Source: Lytechinus variegatus
Lineage: Eukaryota; Echinodermata; Echinoidea; Temnopleuroida; Toxopneustidae
DNA: 64,000 nt
Direction: 5' to 3'
NCBI RefSeq assembly: GCF_018143015.1
Contig: NC_054751.1
Location: 20,693,292 to 20,757,291 of the forward strand
The position numbers and the translations under genes were made by a program. The notes beneath the pieces were generated by a model, which did not search any database, was not told the DNA's origin, and saw only the letters and a program-made list of their open reading frames with translations. Position 1 is the first letter of the stretch, and every line of letters begins with the position of its first letter. Positions 37,968-50,295 of the stretch are shown piece after piece.

Positions 37968-40900
37968 AAATGTAATGCTCCAAACCCAATCTTGATTTCG
38001 AGAGCTGTCAATCTGAATTTTAACCCAAGATTGCACAATTTTGTATGTTGAATAGTGTAAAGCGGATGGTCAAGATATATAATTTCAAAATCACAGTTAA
38101 CTTTTTCATAAGAGTCAGAAGACGAATTATTCTTAATAAAATGTAAATTTGTTTTCAATCATTGGTGCACTTTGCGATTTCTATGTTCATAGCAGCACAT
38201 ACAACATACCGAGTGTAGTATTATATGAAGGGATCAGCTTGGAAGTTCAGAATCTTGCAACTGGGCTCTCCATGTCGATTGGTATACAAAGGCCTATGAT
38301 AGCAGCCGACATGATACAAATCGGGTACAAACTATTTGTCAGTTTGGTAAAAAAAAAATAAAAAAAGAGTTTCATGAATATTTAGATAATCAGAAACCTA
38401 TCGATTTAAAACACATTTCATGTAGTTTATTTCCATGTTCAACAATTACAGTTTGTTTGGTACATTTTATTAACAAAACATATAAAAATACATCAGGTTG
38501 GAGATGGAGGAGGCTGCTTCCGAAAAGAGGAGCTTGTACATACAGTGCAGCTATAGCCTCGATCCTAATCAATATTCTTGTGATTACATAGCATATAAAA
38601 ATCAAAATAACAACTTGAGCATAAACCATGAAAAAAATAGGGGGGAATTAAAAAAAAGGAAATACGAAATAGAGAGATTATAGGTCTCCAGAGTCCAGCC
38701 CCCGAAATATATACTCACAAACGGACCTCGCGTGATCAACAGCTAGATGTAAAAATGTACGTCACATGATGATGTTTGATTTAAAAAAACCCTCAAGAGT
38801 TTGAGTTATCCAAGTGGACGGATGCCACCGACCGGCAGATCGACCCCGCCCCGCCCCCCCAAAAAAAGAAAAATATGATACTCATGCACCCCACACACAT
38901 TCATCATGCAGGCCTACATTTATAATGGTTCCTAATTGACAGAGTTATTCTCAAAGTATTTTTATCTCCACTTATATACACGACGCAGAATAAGGCCAAT
39001 ATTACTATTGACCTATGAATTTCAAATAGGTCGGCTTATTAAGTGACATGTAACTTTGGGTTAAAATTAAAAGGGCCGAAAGTGTCTTATATGGATCCAA
39101 GATTGAAAATCCCAGGAGGGATGGAGGGGGGGGGCTTTCTGATGAGGTGAAAAGATCAAATATCACTCAGGGAATTTTCCTGCGAGTAACCCCCCCCCCC
39201 AAAAAAAGGAAGAAATAGAAAGTATAAATGAATGAATGAAAATGAAAATAATTTTTTCAATGTGAATCTAGTCAAGCAGAGGGGGGGGGGCACTGGGGCA
39301 TGGCTGACAGATGAAAAGAGCAGGCGAATGAACATAATGAACATAAAAGACCCAAAAGTGATCAGATCCAGTTGCAAATATTCTTCTGCAACGCGGGCAG
39401 GGGGGGGGGGGTCGGTATGCCGCCAAACAAGAAAGAAAGAGTGAAGTTAAAAGAATGTGGATTATGTTTTTGATTTCTGTATAAACTTGAATTTATAATT
39501 GATATTTAGATATTCATTTCAAACCCATCAAAAGTCGATTCAAAACCATTAATTGGCTTTATTCAAAGGCACAATCAAACATACAAATTTTCATTTTCTA
39601 ATATACTCCGCCACTTTGCTACGTTGGATAGAGGTCAGTCATGCTTTGAACATACAAGATGCTACAGCGTATGATGCAGGCATGATTTGGAAGTAAAATA
39701 AAACAAATATTTATATGATTCCTGTTCAGTTTCCCCTGAAAAGCCGATAAATGACTTTTTAAAATTTTACATAACTCACCACCAACTCATGATCCTAACT
39801 AATGCGTCGGAATTTTAAAGTGCATTTTACTTCATGAAATAAGAGGGGGACAAAGGCTCTAATACAGATATGAAATATTTTTGTGATTAAATTATTTATC
39901 GGTTTTGTTTTTGGTGGGAATCTAGCATACTGGCCTAGTGTTTTTTATCTGCCTAGAGATAATAGACATTGCAGCTGAATGTTTATCGAAGAAACTGACT
40001 TATACAAATCTGTGGCTGCCCTTTTTAATATTTTAATCGAAATCACTTGAATACCTTTTATGGCAGGTTTGACGTAGGGCCGACTATATTTTTATTTTTT
40101 GCTTTCATTGATGGGGGGGTCAAGGGTTTCACTCTGCATGTGGGAAATTTGTCATTATTACAGTCCCCTGGATTTCTTTAACCAATGATTGGATGCTATT
40201 ATACCTTTCAATTACCAATTACAATGAGGTACATGTTTTTTAACTATATGAAATCAGACCATTATTTTGATTATCGTCGAATTCCAACCCGACTTAATCT
40301 TTCCCAGCATAAAGGTGGATAAAAATGATCAACGGCATATATGTACATCAATGACAATAGCGCCATCTCCGCTTGTGAGCAAAGTCATGTGCACCTTTTA
40401 ATATGATTATGTCCATTGTACAGAAATCTTTTTGAAAAAAGTTGAAAAAATTATAAGTCATGCATGCGTATGAAACATGAGTCATGGTCCTGGGAAACGG
40501 GGGTGCTGCGTCCATTGTCGTACGCAGCGGGAGGGGGGGGGGCAATTTCCCCCAGAATTTTTTTATTTAAAATTTTTCAAAAAATTTACCAAATATGCAA
40601 GTATTACTTTAATTTCAGTTTAACAAAATGTAAAAGTGCCCCAAAAGACAAGCTCGGTGTTTACAATCGCTACCTCACTTTCCAGATTTTTTCGGACAAT
40701 TTTACGCCCCCCCAGCGAAAAATTTCTGTGTATGGCCATGGCTGCGCCGTCACCTCGCCTGCATGTGTTATTTACCATATAGGCAACATCCCCTGTAAAT
40801 AAAATGGGGCAAAATGTCGATCACCTTCATTTCTTATATTGGAAACATCTTTTTTTTTTGCATTGCTTTTTCATGGACCAAAATCAACTTCATTTTGTAG

Positions 40901-41138
40901 CAAAACAAATTTTTTTGGAGGGGGGGGTGCTTTTCAAATTTCTCTTGACAGAAATGACATTCGCTGGTAGTGAAAATACCGTTTTTGGCTTGTCAAATTA
41001 AACCAGCACCCCTTTGAAAAAAAAATGTTTCTATAGGGCCCTGGCATGAATGTATATTGAATGATTGAAAACCATAGCTGCTGCTGCTGGAAGTAAAGTT
41101 TATTCCCTGAACATTCCTCAACATTAAGTTAACTTTAC
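37968..41138. other. Intergenic DNA between divergent PWWP2 and MOGS
   Basis: No gene is recognised. Several long G or C runs occur (near 39127, 39190, 39282, 39403 and 40530). A patch at about 40505-40745 with G-rich left and C-rich right sides may be another decayed inverted-repeat element, but its ends are not clear. Confidence 0.5.
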
Positions 41139-41299
41139 AGGGGCCGCGGAACAGATTTCAAAGCGGGGGGGGGGGGGGGGGGGCTGACCATCATGCAAAA
41201 AATCACAATCGTATGGTCATTTTTACGTTTTTGTACATGGTTTTGGGAAAAAGGGGATGGGGGCTCAAGCCCTATCCCCCTGCTTCCGCGGGCCCTGCT
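41139..41299. mobile_element. Short inverted-repeat element with a G19 run
   Basis: The left end CAGGGGCCGCGGAACAG pairs with the right end CTGCTTCCGCGGGCCCTG. A run of 19 G lies at 41165-41183. No open frame. Tentative MITE; the homopolymer length may not be reliable. Confidence 0.55.
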
Positions 41300-41402
41300 C
41301 ATTTTTAATCACTTTTATTTTCGAAAGTCAAAAGGGGCCTAAGCTTTCGATCCTAGCAGAATCTTCGTAGGAGGCAAGTGTCACTATGATCCCTGTTACA
41401 CA

Positions 41403-41676
41403 GGGAGCCCGTCTAACAGAGAGTTGTGACTGATCCGATCAATCACAACTATGGACAGCCAGCAACATCAATATCTATTATGCATGTTTGTTCAAAATAT
41501 TTTTTATGATATATATTCATGCATTCATTGTTTTCTTGAAAATTCACTATGCTTCTTTTTGTTTACAAAGGACATTGTGCAAATTTTCTGTAAAAAAAAT
41601 ATTATGACACTGATGGATTTCCTTAGAGTTACGATTGATCGGATCAATCGTAACTCTTTGTATTAAGACAGAGCCG
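41403..41676 (+). mobile_element. MITE monomer with GATCCGATCAATC arms
   Basis: The left arm reads GGGAGCCCGTCTAACAGAGA, then GTGACTGATCCGATCAATCA. The right arm is its inverted partner (TTGATCCGATCAATCG on the opposite strand). The core contains GTTCAAAATATTTTTTATGA and ATATTCATGCATTCATTGTT. Two oppositely oriented copies of this sequence make up the element at 51266-51743. Confidence 0.75.
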
Positions 41677-42559
41677 GGTAGGCCTATATGCATAATGGTG
41701 AAAGTTTCACAATATCTCCCGTTCGGGAAAGTGCTCGAATTTTGGACCGACCAATTAGCCTCATAATTTATACATATAATTTGTATGTATTTATTATTGC
41801 CTCATAGTCAATTTAGTTGCCCAAAACTGATTTTAGAACCAGCACCCCAACGCGGTCACGATCGTGGAGCCAACCCCTCCTCTCCTGACATCTCTTTTAC
41901 ATTTCTATTGTTAGGTTATCTACAAGGATTTAAAGTCGAATAGTTGTGTCTCATAAATTAAAACAAGAGCTTTTACTGAAAAAAATGTCAGAGTATGCCT
42001 AGACAGAAAAAGCTAGGCTCATGAACACATACATGCCTCAGTAGCATACTTTACAATATAATGGGTCTCTTTCAATTCAATTCTTGCTTTGAGCGTATTA
42101 TGTTAGCAACCAATGATTCATTATTTTTTATTACTGGTTAGTGTGTTGAAAATTGAAAATAAAATGAAAAATGGGTTTAAAAATCTAGTTATGGGGGCTA
42201 TATATGCAATCTTACGTTTATTTACTCCCGAAATTTGAGACTACGGACACGTGGCGACTTAGTTATACATATATCCGAACGAACCTGAAAGAGCCGGGTG
42301 CAGCAGGTGAAAGACTAATAAACCGTACCGATACGTATACCGGTATACCGTATGCGTAAGTTTAACACTAAGAGAAGGCGACTTGTTTGAAAAAAAGGTA
42401 TGAATGTTTAGCCATCGACCAGCATTTTGCGGTGCAAAATGCTAAATTAGCTGGAGTGGAGCAGAATTGTTCATGAGTATTATATTTCAAATTTTGAAAA
42501 TTACTTATAGAAGTGGCAAAAACCTTGCGAATCGCGTTGCTTTCAAACACCTGATCAAG
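41677..42559. other. Upstream region of MOGS
   Basis: This should contain the MOGS promoter and 5' untranslated region. No TATA box or clear initiator stands out. An in-frame upstream ATG at 42473 has a poor context (T at -3) and would add 29 residues without similarity to the family, so 42560 is preferred. Confidence 0.4.
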
Positions 42560-45500
42560 ATGCCGAAGCAACGTAAGCAAGCGGGTGTATCTCCCCGATC
42601 GCGGTTCACTGACGGAGTGGGAGGAGCCCGCAGCCGTGAAACTAAACATGCGAAACTTGGAAATGGAGCACAGTCTCGGAAGGCAAAGGATGAGGCGGCA
42701 CAATCATCTTCGAAGTTCATAATGTTTCTGTTGACATCTCTGATGATTAGCATACCCCTCATGATCATGTGGTATCAGCATGTCCTTCGATCAGCTGTGA
42801 AGACGCCGCTAAGCGCTCCACTTACCATAGCGAGTGATGCCAGTTCCGCCGCCAAAAGTCCCGGGCGGTTTTGGGGTACATACCGCCCCGGCGTCTATTT
42901 CGGCTTAAAGACACGCTCTCCAAAATCACCTGTCGTGGGTCTTATGTGGTTTCGACAACCAACTTCTCCTAGTCAAAATCCCGATCTGAAATTCAGGCAC
43001 ACATGTGAACAAGGAGATGGGTTGGACAAGTATGGTTGGATTGAACATGATGGTGTTAATTTTGGAATTCAAGATATTTTTGATGGTCCATTCCAAATAA
43101 AAACGGCTTTTGCAAAGAGTGGAGGTGGACTTCAAGGAGGGGACTGGTCGGCATCTATTTCTGTCCGATACAAAGATGGAGTAGACACTGTAAGTAGTAG
43201 TATTAAGTACTGATTAATATACTATCTAGTTAATGAATTTAGTTTATGAATTTCTACAAGATAAAAATTTGACATTTTTTATATAGGTTGATAAATAACA
43301 ATGTAGATCTGCTATGATGAGTTTGAAATATATTTTCATAAGAGAGTTAATTATCGGCTTTCTGTTCCAGACCTATTTTATTATTCATGGATTAATCATT
43401 AACCAAATCTTGGCACTGTTTTTTTATTTATATTTTAATTCTATTTCGAGATTTGCAGTATTATAATTATTGCTACATCTAATTGGTTTCTAATTCGGGC
43501 GTTTGGAGAATTGTATTATATTTGTGTTTATGTTTAATTCCTATGCTACACCCTAGGCTCTTTCTAAGGGGGGGGGGGATGTTGGCAGAGTGATTTGAAT
43601 GTTAGTGATCTTTTTATTTTTTCTACCTTCTGAACTGGATGAAAATAATATACTGATAACTGATTATCATTAATATTATATTTGTAATGTTATTTCTGCA
43701 GACAAAGGAGAAGAAAACACTGAGCCTCATGTTTTACTTTGCTCTCGATGGTCAAGGATCAATTGAACCAATCCTGGATGGAAATCAACTGCTGGGCATC
43801 AAGGGCACCACAGAAGAGCTCGGGAAGTTTGTCCTTCGATTCCCACAACCAACGAAAGTCAGAATGAACAACTACTTGGTGTCCTACACTCCTGGTCTCC
43901 ATGCTATCAAGGACCTTGTCATGCGGCGGTTGAAGTATCATGAGTTGAAGAAGAAGATCCAGCTTCTTGGTCTTGTCGGGAATGACCAGCAAACGATTGC
44001 AGCATCACCTGACAAGATGGCAAACATCATTGTCTATCAAGTGACTGTAGAACCTCCATACATCATGGATGTTGTCTTTGAATCAGGAAGCAAAGCGGAC
44101 AGGGAAAAGGAGCTTGCTGGTTCCGAGTTGACAAGTCTTGTGCAAAGCTTCAGCAATAATTTCAACCAGCGTTTTGAAGAGAAGTTCGGGTTGATTGAGA
44201 AGGGATACGCACCTGATGAAGTAGCGTTTGCAAAAGCAACAATGAGTAACATGATAGGAGGTATTGGGTATTTCTATGGAAGTTCGGTTGTCCAATCCAA
44301 GCATAATACTGAACCGGTAGCGTACTGGACAGCTCCTCTTTACACTGCAGTGCCTTCACGATCGTTCTTTCCTCGTGGTTTCCTGTGGGATGAAGGGTTT
44401 CACAATCTGTTGATTAGCAAGTGGGATCCTTACATCAGTGTAGACATCATAGGCCACTGGCTTGATTTAATGAATGCAGATGGTTGGATACCTAGAGAAC
44501 AGATTCTAGACTCTGAGGCTAGAAGTAAGGTGCCTGCAGAGTTTGTAGTTCAACATGATACAAATGCTAACCCTCCAACATTTTTCCTACCCCTCCAATC
44601 AATATTGAGGGACGGATCATCTGTAATCCCAAAGAAAGAGTTCACATCCTTCCTAAAGCATATCTATCCCAGGTTAGCTAAATGGTTCCAATGGTTCAAC
44701 ACAACTCAGTATGGTCCAGTCCCAACATCCTATCGTTGGAAGGGTCGTGATAGCAAGACAAATCGGGAGTTAAATCCTAAGACATTAACCTCTGGATTTG
44801 ATGACTATCCTCGAGCCTCCCATCCCTCAAGTGAAGAACGTCACATCGATCTGCGTTGTTGGATGGCATTGGCTTCAAGTGTGATGGTTGAGATAGGCAA
44901 GACCATTGGGTTACCATATGATCAGTATGAGCATACATTGCATGTCCTCACTAATAATGCCCTTCTTGAGAAGCTTCATTGGTCGCCAAAGGCAAAAATG
45001 TTTAGTGACTTTGGGAACCATACAGCTAGAGTTTTGTTAGAGCGCCCTCACCCACCGCCCCGCCAACCAGGTCAACAACCTGTCCAGATGGAGATGGTTC
45101 GTGTTGTCAAATCAAAATTTGGACCTACCAACAAGTATGTCAATTCCTTTGGATATGTCAGCCTCTTCCCATTCCTTCTCCACATCCTAGACCCTAACTC
45201 TGACAAACTTGGCAAGACCCTCACCGACATGAAAAACCCTGACATGTTGTGGACAAACTATGGACTTCGATCCTTATCAAAGAGCGATCCATTGTACATG
45301 AAACATAACACTGAACACGATCCACCATACTGGCGTGGAGCTGTTTGGATCAATGTGAATTACCTAGCTCTTCGTGCCTTGCATCATTACGCTAATGTTC
45401 CGGGTCCTTATGCTGCTCAAGCTAAAGAAATTTACAGTGAACTCAGGGCAAATGTTGTTAGTAATATTATTAAGCAATATAATAGGTCAGGGTATGTGTG

Positions 45501-45597
45501 GGAAAATTACAATGATATAACTGGGAAAGGGCAAGGATGCCACCCTTTTACTGGTTGGTCAGCTCTTGTTGTACTGATGATGTCAGAATCTTATTAG
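42560..45597 (+). CDS. MOGS: Mannosyl-oligosaccharide glucosidase (processing alpha-glucosidase I, GH63), complete
   Basis: Coding exons are 42560-43189 and 43702-45597, joined at phase 0 through ACT/GTAAGT and TTTCTGCAG/ACA, giving 841 aa (human MOGS is 837). The product removes the terminal alpha-1,2-linked glucose from Glc3Man9GlcNAc2 on new N-glycoproteins in the ER, the first trimming step before glucosidase II and calnexin. It is a type II membrane protein: a basic cytosolic tail, one hydrophobic anchor at about 53-72 (FIMFLLTSLMISIPLMIMWY), then lumenal sequence. GH63 landmarks are FWGTYRPGVYFGLKTRSP (104-121), RHTCEQGDG (146-154), FPRGFLWDEGFH (433-444), GWIPREQILDSEAR (471-484), YWRGAVWINVNY (753-764) and GYVWENYN (807-814). 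The acidic residues in these blocks, including E811, are candidate catalytic groups. Unusually few introns for a metazoan MOGS coding region, as far as I know. Confidence 0.97.
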
Positions 45598-46239
45598 TCA
45601 TGTAATTTTAACATTTTTTTCCTGAAATGAAAATATTCTGTTAAGTGTTATCTGTATTTGTTTCTTGATTTTATCCCATTAGATTGATTAAATCTTTGAT
45701 GCTGATACTTGGAATTTATCATGTGAATATTATCATTTTGAATGATGAAACTTGCCTTTGACTGTTCTTCTCTGGTATGTAATGATAATTTTAAGATGAA
45801 ATACTGTATTTCTATACCATTTTGTATTTCTGTAACTTCCCAAAATTGATCACCCGACTTTAGTCAGCCCCCAAAATGCTACTTTGATAACAACAGCTTG
45901 ATCACTGGGTCAGAGAAAAGAAGCAATACTTGCCCTTCAAAAATACAGTGTGATGGGAAACGTAAATATACGTTGTGTCCCTTTGACAGACATTAATTTT
46001 AGCAACAATAATAATCCTATGTGTTTTGTTTATAAGTTTTGAACAATATAATATGAATGTCAATCTGTCCTTGTGTGTAGTGATAGGTAAGGATAGCCCA
46101 ATAGCTTTCTGTTTTCACATACATGTAGTGGAAGTGAAGAAACCCTTATCAAGTTTGACATATAAACTTTGCCTTTAGGTGCAAAGAATTTGAATCTACA
46201 AATATTGGATTTCAAATTACGCTGATGGTAAAGAAAAGG

Positions 46240-46257
46240 AATAAAGAATCTAATAAA
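46240..46257 (+). terminator. Candidate MOGS polyadenylation signals
   Basis: Two AATAAA hexamers (46240-46245 and 46252-46257) lie about 650 bp after the MOGS stop codon, on its strand and before the SINE at 46429. A third, with T/G-rich sequence after it, is at 51148-51153 and could serve a much longer transcript. Without transcript data the choice is open. Confidence 0.4.
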
Positions 46258-46428
46258 GGCACCTAAGAAAAGTTTGCCAGCTTCATTACCGCATTACCCT
46301 GAATACTATTGGACACATATTTGGTGCAGGCATTAGTTGGTTCTTGAATCAACAGGCTATCAAAGTCGAATTATTCTGTTGATACATATGCCCTCCAAAC
46401 ATGGTTATTGTTAAATATGTGTATTTGT

Positions 46429-46694
46429 GGAGCATTGTGGCCCAGTGGATTTGTCTTCGGACTTTGAAACAGAGGGTCGTAGGTTCGAATCCCAGCCATG
46501 GCGTAATTTCCTTCAGCAAGAAACTGATCGACAATGTGCTGCATTCAACCCAGGTGAGGTAAATGGGTACCGGTAGGAAGTAATTCCTTAAGAAGCTGTG
46601 TGCGCTATGAACGCCTAGCTTAGCCGGGTAATATAGGAGCGCCTTGAGCACCTAACAAGGTGGATATGTGCGCAATATAAATATCCTATATTAT
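46429..46694 (+). repeat. tRNA-derived SINE, nearly full length
   Basis: It starts GGAGCATTGTGGCCCAGTGG, with A box TGGCCCAGTGG and B box GGTTCGAATCCC. The body contains GGTAAATGGGTACCGGTAGG and GCCTTGAGCACCTAACAAGG and ends AATATAAATATCCTATATTA. It differs from the 58211 copy at only a handful of sites, so both look recently active. Confidence 0.9.
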
Positions 46695-47675
46695 TTTCTT
46701 ATTTTCTGTCTAATTCAGTTCAATTCCATTTTGATTTTGCCATAACCATAAGATCAAAATGTGTGTAAGCATGTAAAGGAGGAACATTAACCCATGTGAT
46801 ACTGAATGATTTCACCATAACACATGTTCTCCATAGACCCCAGCCTGCATATACTGTATGCAGGCTGTCTCTTCAATGGGTTAATTTGATTACCGGTAGT
46901 TTTAAGGTATCTGCTAATGAAGTACATGTGCAACTTCAAAGCCATTGTACAGTACCTGCGAATTTCTTGTTCCTGCAAAAGGGTTAGTTGTTATTTGTTG
47001 GATAAACCTCAGACTTTGCCCTCATGTGTTATAGGATGGACAATGATCAATCTAATTATTTTTAGAGTAACAAGTTCAAAAGGTCATAAAAGAACAATAA
47101 AAAGGGATTGTTTTGCAACAACCTGATATGAATTTGGCTTACTAACAGGACTGGAAATTTGCACACTCAAATACCTTTCTTATGATAGACCTATCTAGTG
47201 ATATGTTGATTTTATTTTCAAAGCAAGACATGTTTCAGTGTGTGAAATTCTGGATACATTCAGTTTAATGTTTGAATAGTAGCACTCTGATAGGAGTACA
47301 AATGTTTCAGTTTTATATATATATTTTTTCCCTTTGTGTTGTGACTTTTGTTGTATAGTGATTAAACATTTCACCTACTTGAGTATTGTGCTCTTGTGTA
47401 TTTTAGATTGTATCAAGGAGCAATACAGGTATATTTGTGTATAAATGTATTTGTCAATTCTAAAATTGTGAATTTTCTGTGATATTTCCTTACTTGATGA
47501 GAGTTGTAGGTTTTCCCTCCAAATTGAAATTTAACATTTTAAAATCCTCACAGTAGATATGGTTTAGTGCTTTCTTAATATTTGAATCTTAGGACATGTT
47601 TTTAAGATAGCATGCACACTGGTTATGATCCAGTGTATACTTTTTGAAGGTGAAGGTGTACACATGGGCTAATAT

Positions 47676-47860
47676 ACAAATAATGCACATAAGCGCGTGC
47701 CTGCAGGGCCAAATAATGAACGGTGTGCGAGAAGAGCAAATGGATATACATGTACCTCACCGAGGTCCGCAGGACCGAGTGCGGTATATCCATTTGGCAA
47801 GAGTTCATTATTTAGGTCCTCTATGCACAAAAATGAGTGCATTATTTGTTTTATACACCC
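47676..47860. mobile_element. Fold-back element downstream of MOGS
   Basis: AATAATGAACGGTGTGCGAG and AGCAAATGGATATAC on the left are mirrored by GTATATCCATTTGGCAAGAG and TTCATTATTTAGG on the right, around a GC-rich centre (CACCGAGGTCCGCAGGACCG). Outer AATGCAC / GTGCATT arms extend the stem. No coding capacity. Confidence 0.65.
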
Positions 47861-47947
47861 CTCCCCTATGTAACTGAGTTGCCCCGAATGCTATATTTGA
47901 TCTAAATTCTGGATAATTCCAGCCAGACCTCGCACCATCCTGCACAC

Positions 47948-48043
47948 TGATGTCAGAGTGCAGGATAGTGCTTTTGGTATGATGTCAGAGTGCAGGATAG
48001 TGCATTTGGTATTACTTCAGAGTGCAGGATATTGCATTTTGGA
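47948..48043 (+). repeat. Three tandem copies of a 32-bp unit
   Basis: Units start at 47948, 47980 and 48012, each containing CAGAGTGCAGGATAKTGC. The first two are almost identical; the third is diverged at its start. A smaller copy of the core (TCGCACCATCCTGCACACTG, inverted) lies just left. Confidence 0.85.
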
Positions 48044-48230
48044 TGCCACAGTGCAATTCGCTGAATATCATATGATCGAATTGAGACCAATCAGATAACA
48101 GAACATTCTTGGGAGTTGTATAGGTGTGATATGCACTTATTTGCATTCATTTTAGTTATCTTCGTGAAAAAACATAAATGGGGTTTTTATCCCCCTCTTG
48201 GCTCTTACATATTTGTGACTTCAACATGTA

Positions 48231-48767
48231 CAGTTGAGGCCAAAAGTTTACACTACATACACCCCTGACACTTGCCAAACATCGTAAAATTTACTGTATG
48301 TTATAAAATATTTGTGCTATCATGACGAATTTGCTATCAAACAAATGAGTATGTCTTGCCCCTTTATCACATTGCTTTTTCATCAGGAGCTGAAAAATAT
48401 TTAGATGTAATTTTTCCCCAAAAAATACTTTATATTTTAGATAAATTAAAAACAAAAACTTGACAAAAACATTTCATATTTGTACTACATGTAGTTACTT
48501 CTCAACACATTTCAGATTACACTTTTTTATTCAGTGTTGACATATGATAGAAAATGTAATATAAATCATAAATTTATCATTTCTGTATTTTTTTGAAAAT
48601 ATTATTACAAACAATAGAATACAGTTAAAGAGCTTAATACGCTCTTTCATTTGATACCAAATTCATCATGGTAGTATTTATATTTCTGAAGATATAGTAG
48701 ATTTTACAATGTTTGGCAAGCGAACACTGAATTCCAGGGGTGCATGTAAACATTTTGGCCTCAACTG
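48231..48767. mobile_element. Tc1-like non-autonomous transposon, 537 bp
   Basis: The ends are perfect inverted repeats beginning CAGTTGAGGCCAAAA, followed by imperfect matching (GTTTACACTACATACACCCC versus GTTTACATGCACCCC, and CTTGCCAAACAT on both arms). TA flanks each end exactly, the Tc1/mariner target duplication. The CAGTTGARG..AAGTTTACAT start is the same style as vertebrate Tc1-family ends. No transposase frame remains. Confidence 0.9.
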
Positions 48768-50295
48768 TATGTCTTTGTGATATGTGTTATAGACAAGTGA
48801 AGGAATCACCCATTGCCTTTCCTCCTGTGCAAGAAAAAGGCTTTTCTCACAAGGAAAATTAAGAATTGCAGTATTCAGATTTCACTGTGATATGTATATT
48901 ACAATTACAAATCACATTTACAGAATTATAAAGACTTGCCAGATTGATGAAGTGATGTCTTAGCAATTTAAATTCAAGTCCATCCATTCTCTTGATCAAG
49001 TGTGTATATTTGTATCAATTCTTAGACAGGAATGTGTTGTTTTGCATATTGAAATCATGTTTATTCCTTGAATTCAATGTTTGTAATGTATAGCTGAGTT
49101 TATCCTACTGTATGCTACATGTATGTTGTGGCATTGGCCCAATTCTGTACACTCCTAATATAATTTAATTTAAAGTTAAAACTGCATTGTATTTGAAACT
49201 CAAGCATTATGACCTTTGTTATCTGGACATAGCAAATGTAAACAGTTTATTGTGATTGAAGCATTAGAGGAACTGGGGGGAAAAAATCTCCCAGAATTAT
49301 ACGTTCAAGAAGTAGTAATCATGCAGTACACAAAGAAATGACTGTACAGTATATGAGGCATTTCCTTCGGTGACAAAACATAAAATTGAGCTGTATGAAC
49401 TTGCACATATGTTTCAGTTTCACTGTGAAATACATACAGAGACATTGATTTACAATCTAAGACATGTATGTATTACAGTGTATCTGTAGTAATGTAATTT
49501 GAACTGGATAAAAGATGGTTTGTGTAGGGAATATGTGCATTTTCCTTCAAATCTTGTATGAAACCCTCAGCAGAATTATGATAAAAAAAGTGGAACTGCA
49601 TTTCCTTTTATGCTTTCAGCTTTCCTCTTCTCCTTCAGTGAAGTTTGTAAGGAGAGATAAAGGTCTGATATTATTGGCAAACTCCTTGTACCTTTTTTAA
49701 GGATCAAATTATATTATCTGCTCAAGATATCACTTTAATAATTTCCTATACTATTTGAATGTTTCAGATGAAAGCTTGGGAGCAAATGCGGGTATGAAAT
49801 TCTGCAAAATGCCTTGGTTTAAAACTTTAAATTACCTTTTTGCACTGACTTTATTGCAATATTTAGTTTAAGTGAAATTATATTGTTTTGCCCAAGCATT
49901 TGAGACATCTTGCTTTAAAGAAGAAATAGATATCTGATGTATTGTTTGTGATTGCAGTGCTAATGTAAAATAGCATGCAACTTATTAATCTGTGTATCCT
50001 ACCATACTACTACATACACCTGTTAATGTTGATGCTTCCAAAACCATATGATATGAATCTTGTTTGGAGGGTTCTGAAATCTGAGGTATTTGGGGGTTTA
50101 TTCCAAGGAATTTATTCCTTTAAATGTCATCCGAGCTGTAAAAGGCTGAAGGGCTAATGCCAGGGTATTAATATCCAAGTCTTTTGGAAGCACAAATGGA
50201 CGTTATGACATAATGTGATATGCGCTATACAAGAACTGCGTTAGTATATTATTAGGGTTTGCTTAGCATTTTATCTCCATTAAGTGGAATCATTA
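48768..50295. other. Noncoding DNA downstream of MOGS
   Basis: AT-rich, no gene or bounded element seen. It may be part of a long MOGS 3' untranslated region if the distal signal at 51148 is used. Confidence 0.45.

Noticed and set aside
46349-46651. Open frames with the same start (MLKALLYYPAKLG-type) at 24428, 46349 and 58167
   Set aside because: All three lie inside copies of one tRNA-derived SINE; the shared protein text comes from repeat identity, not coding conservation.
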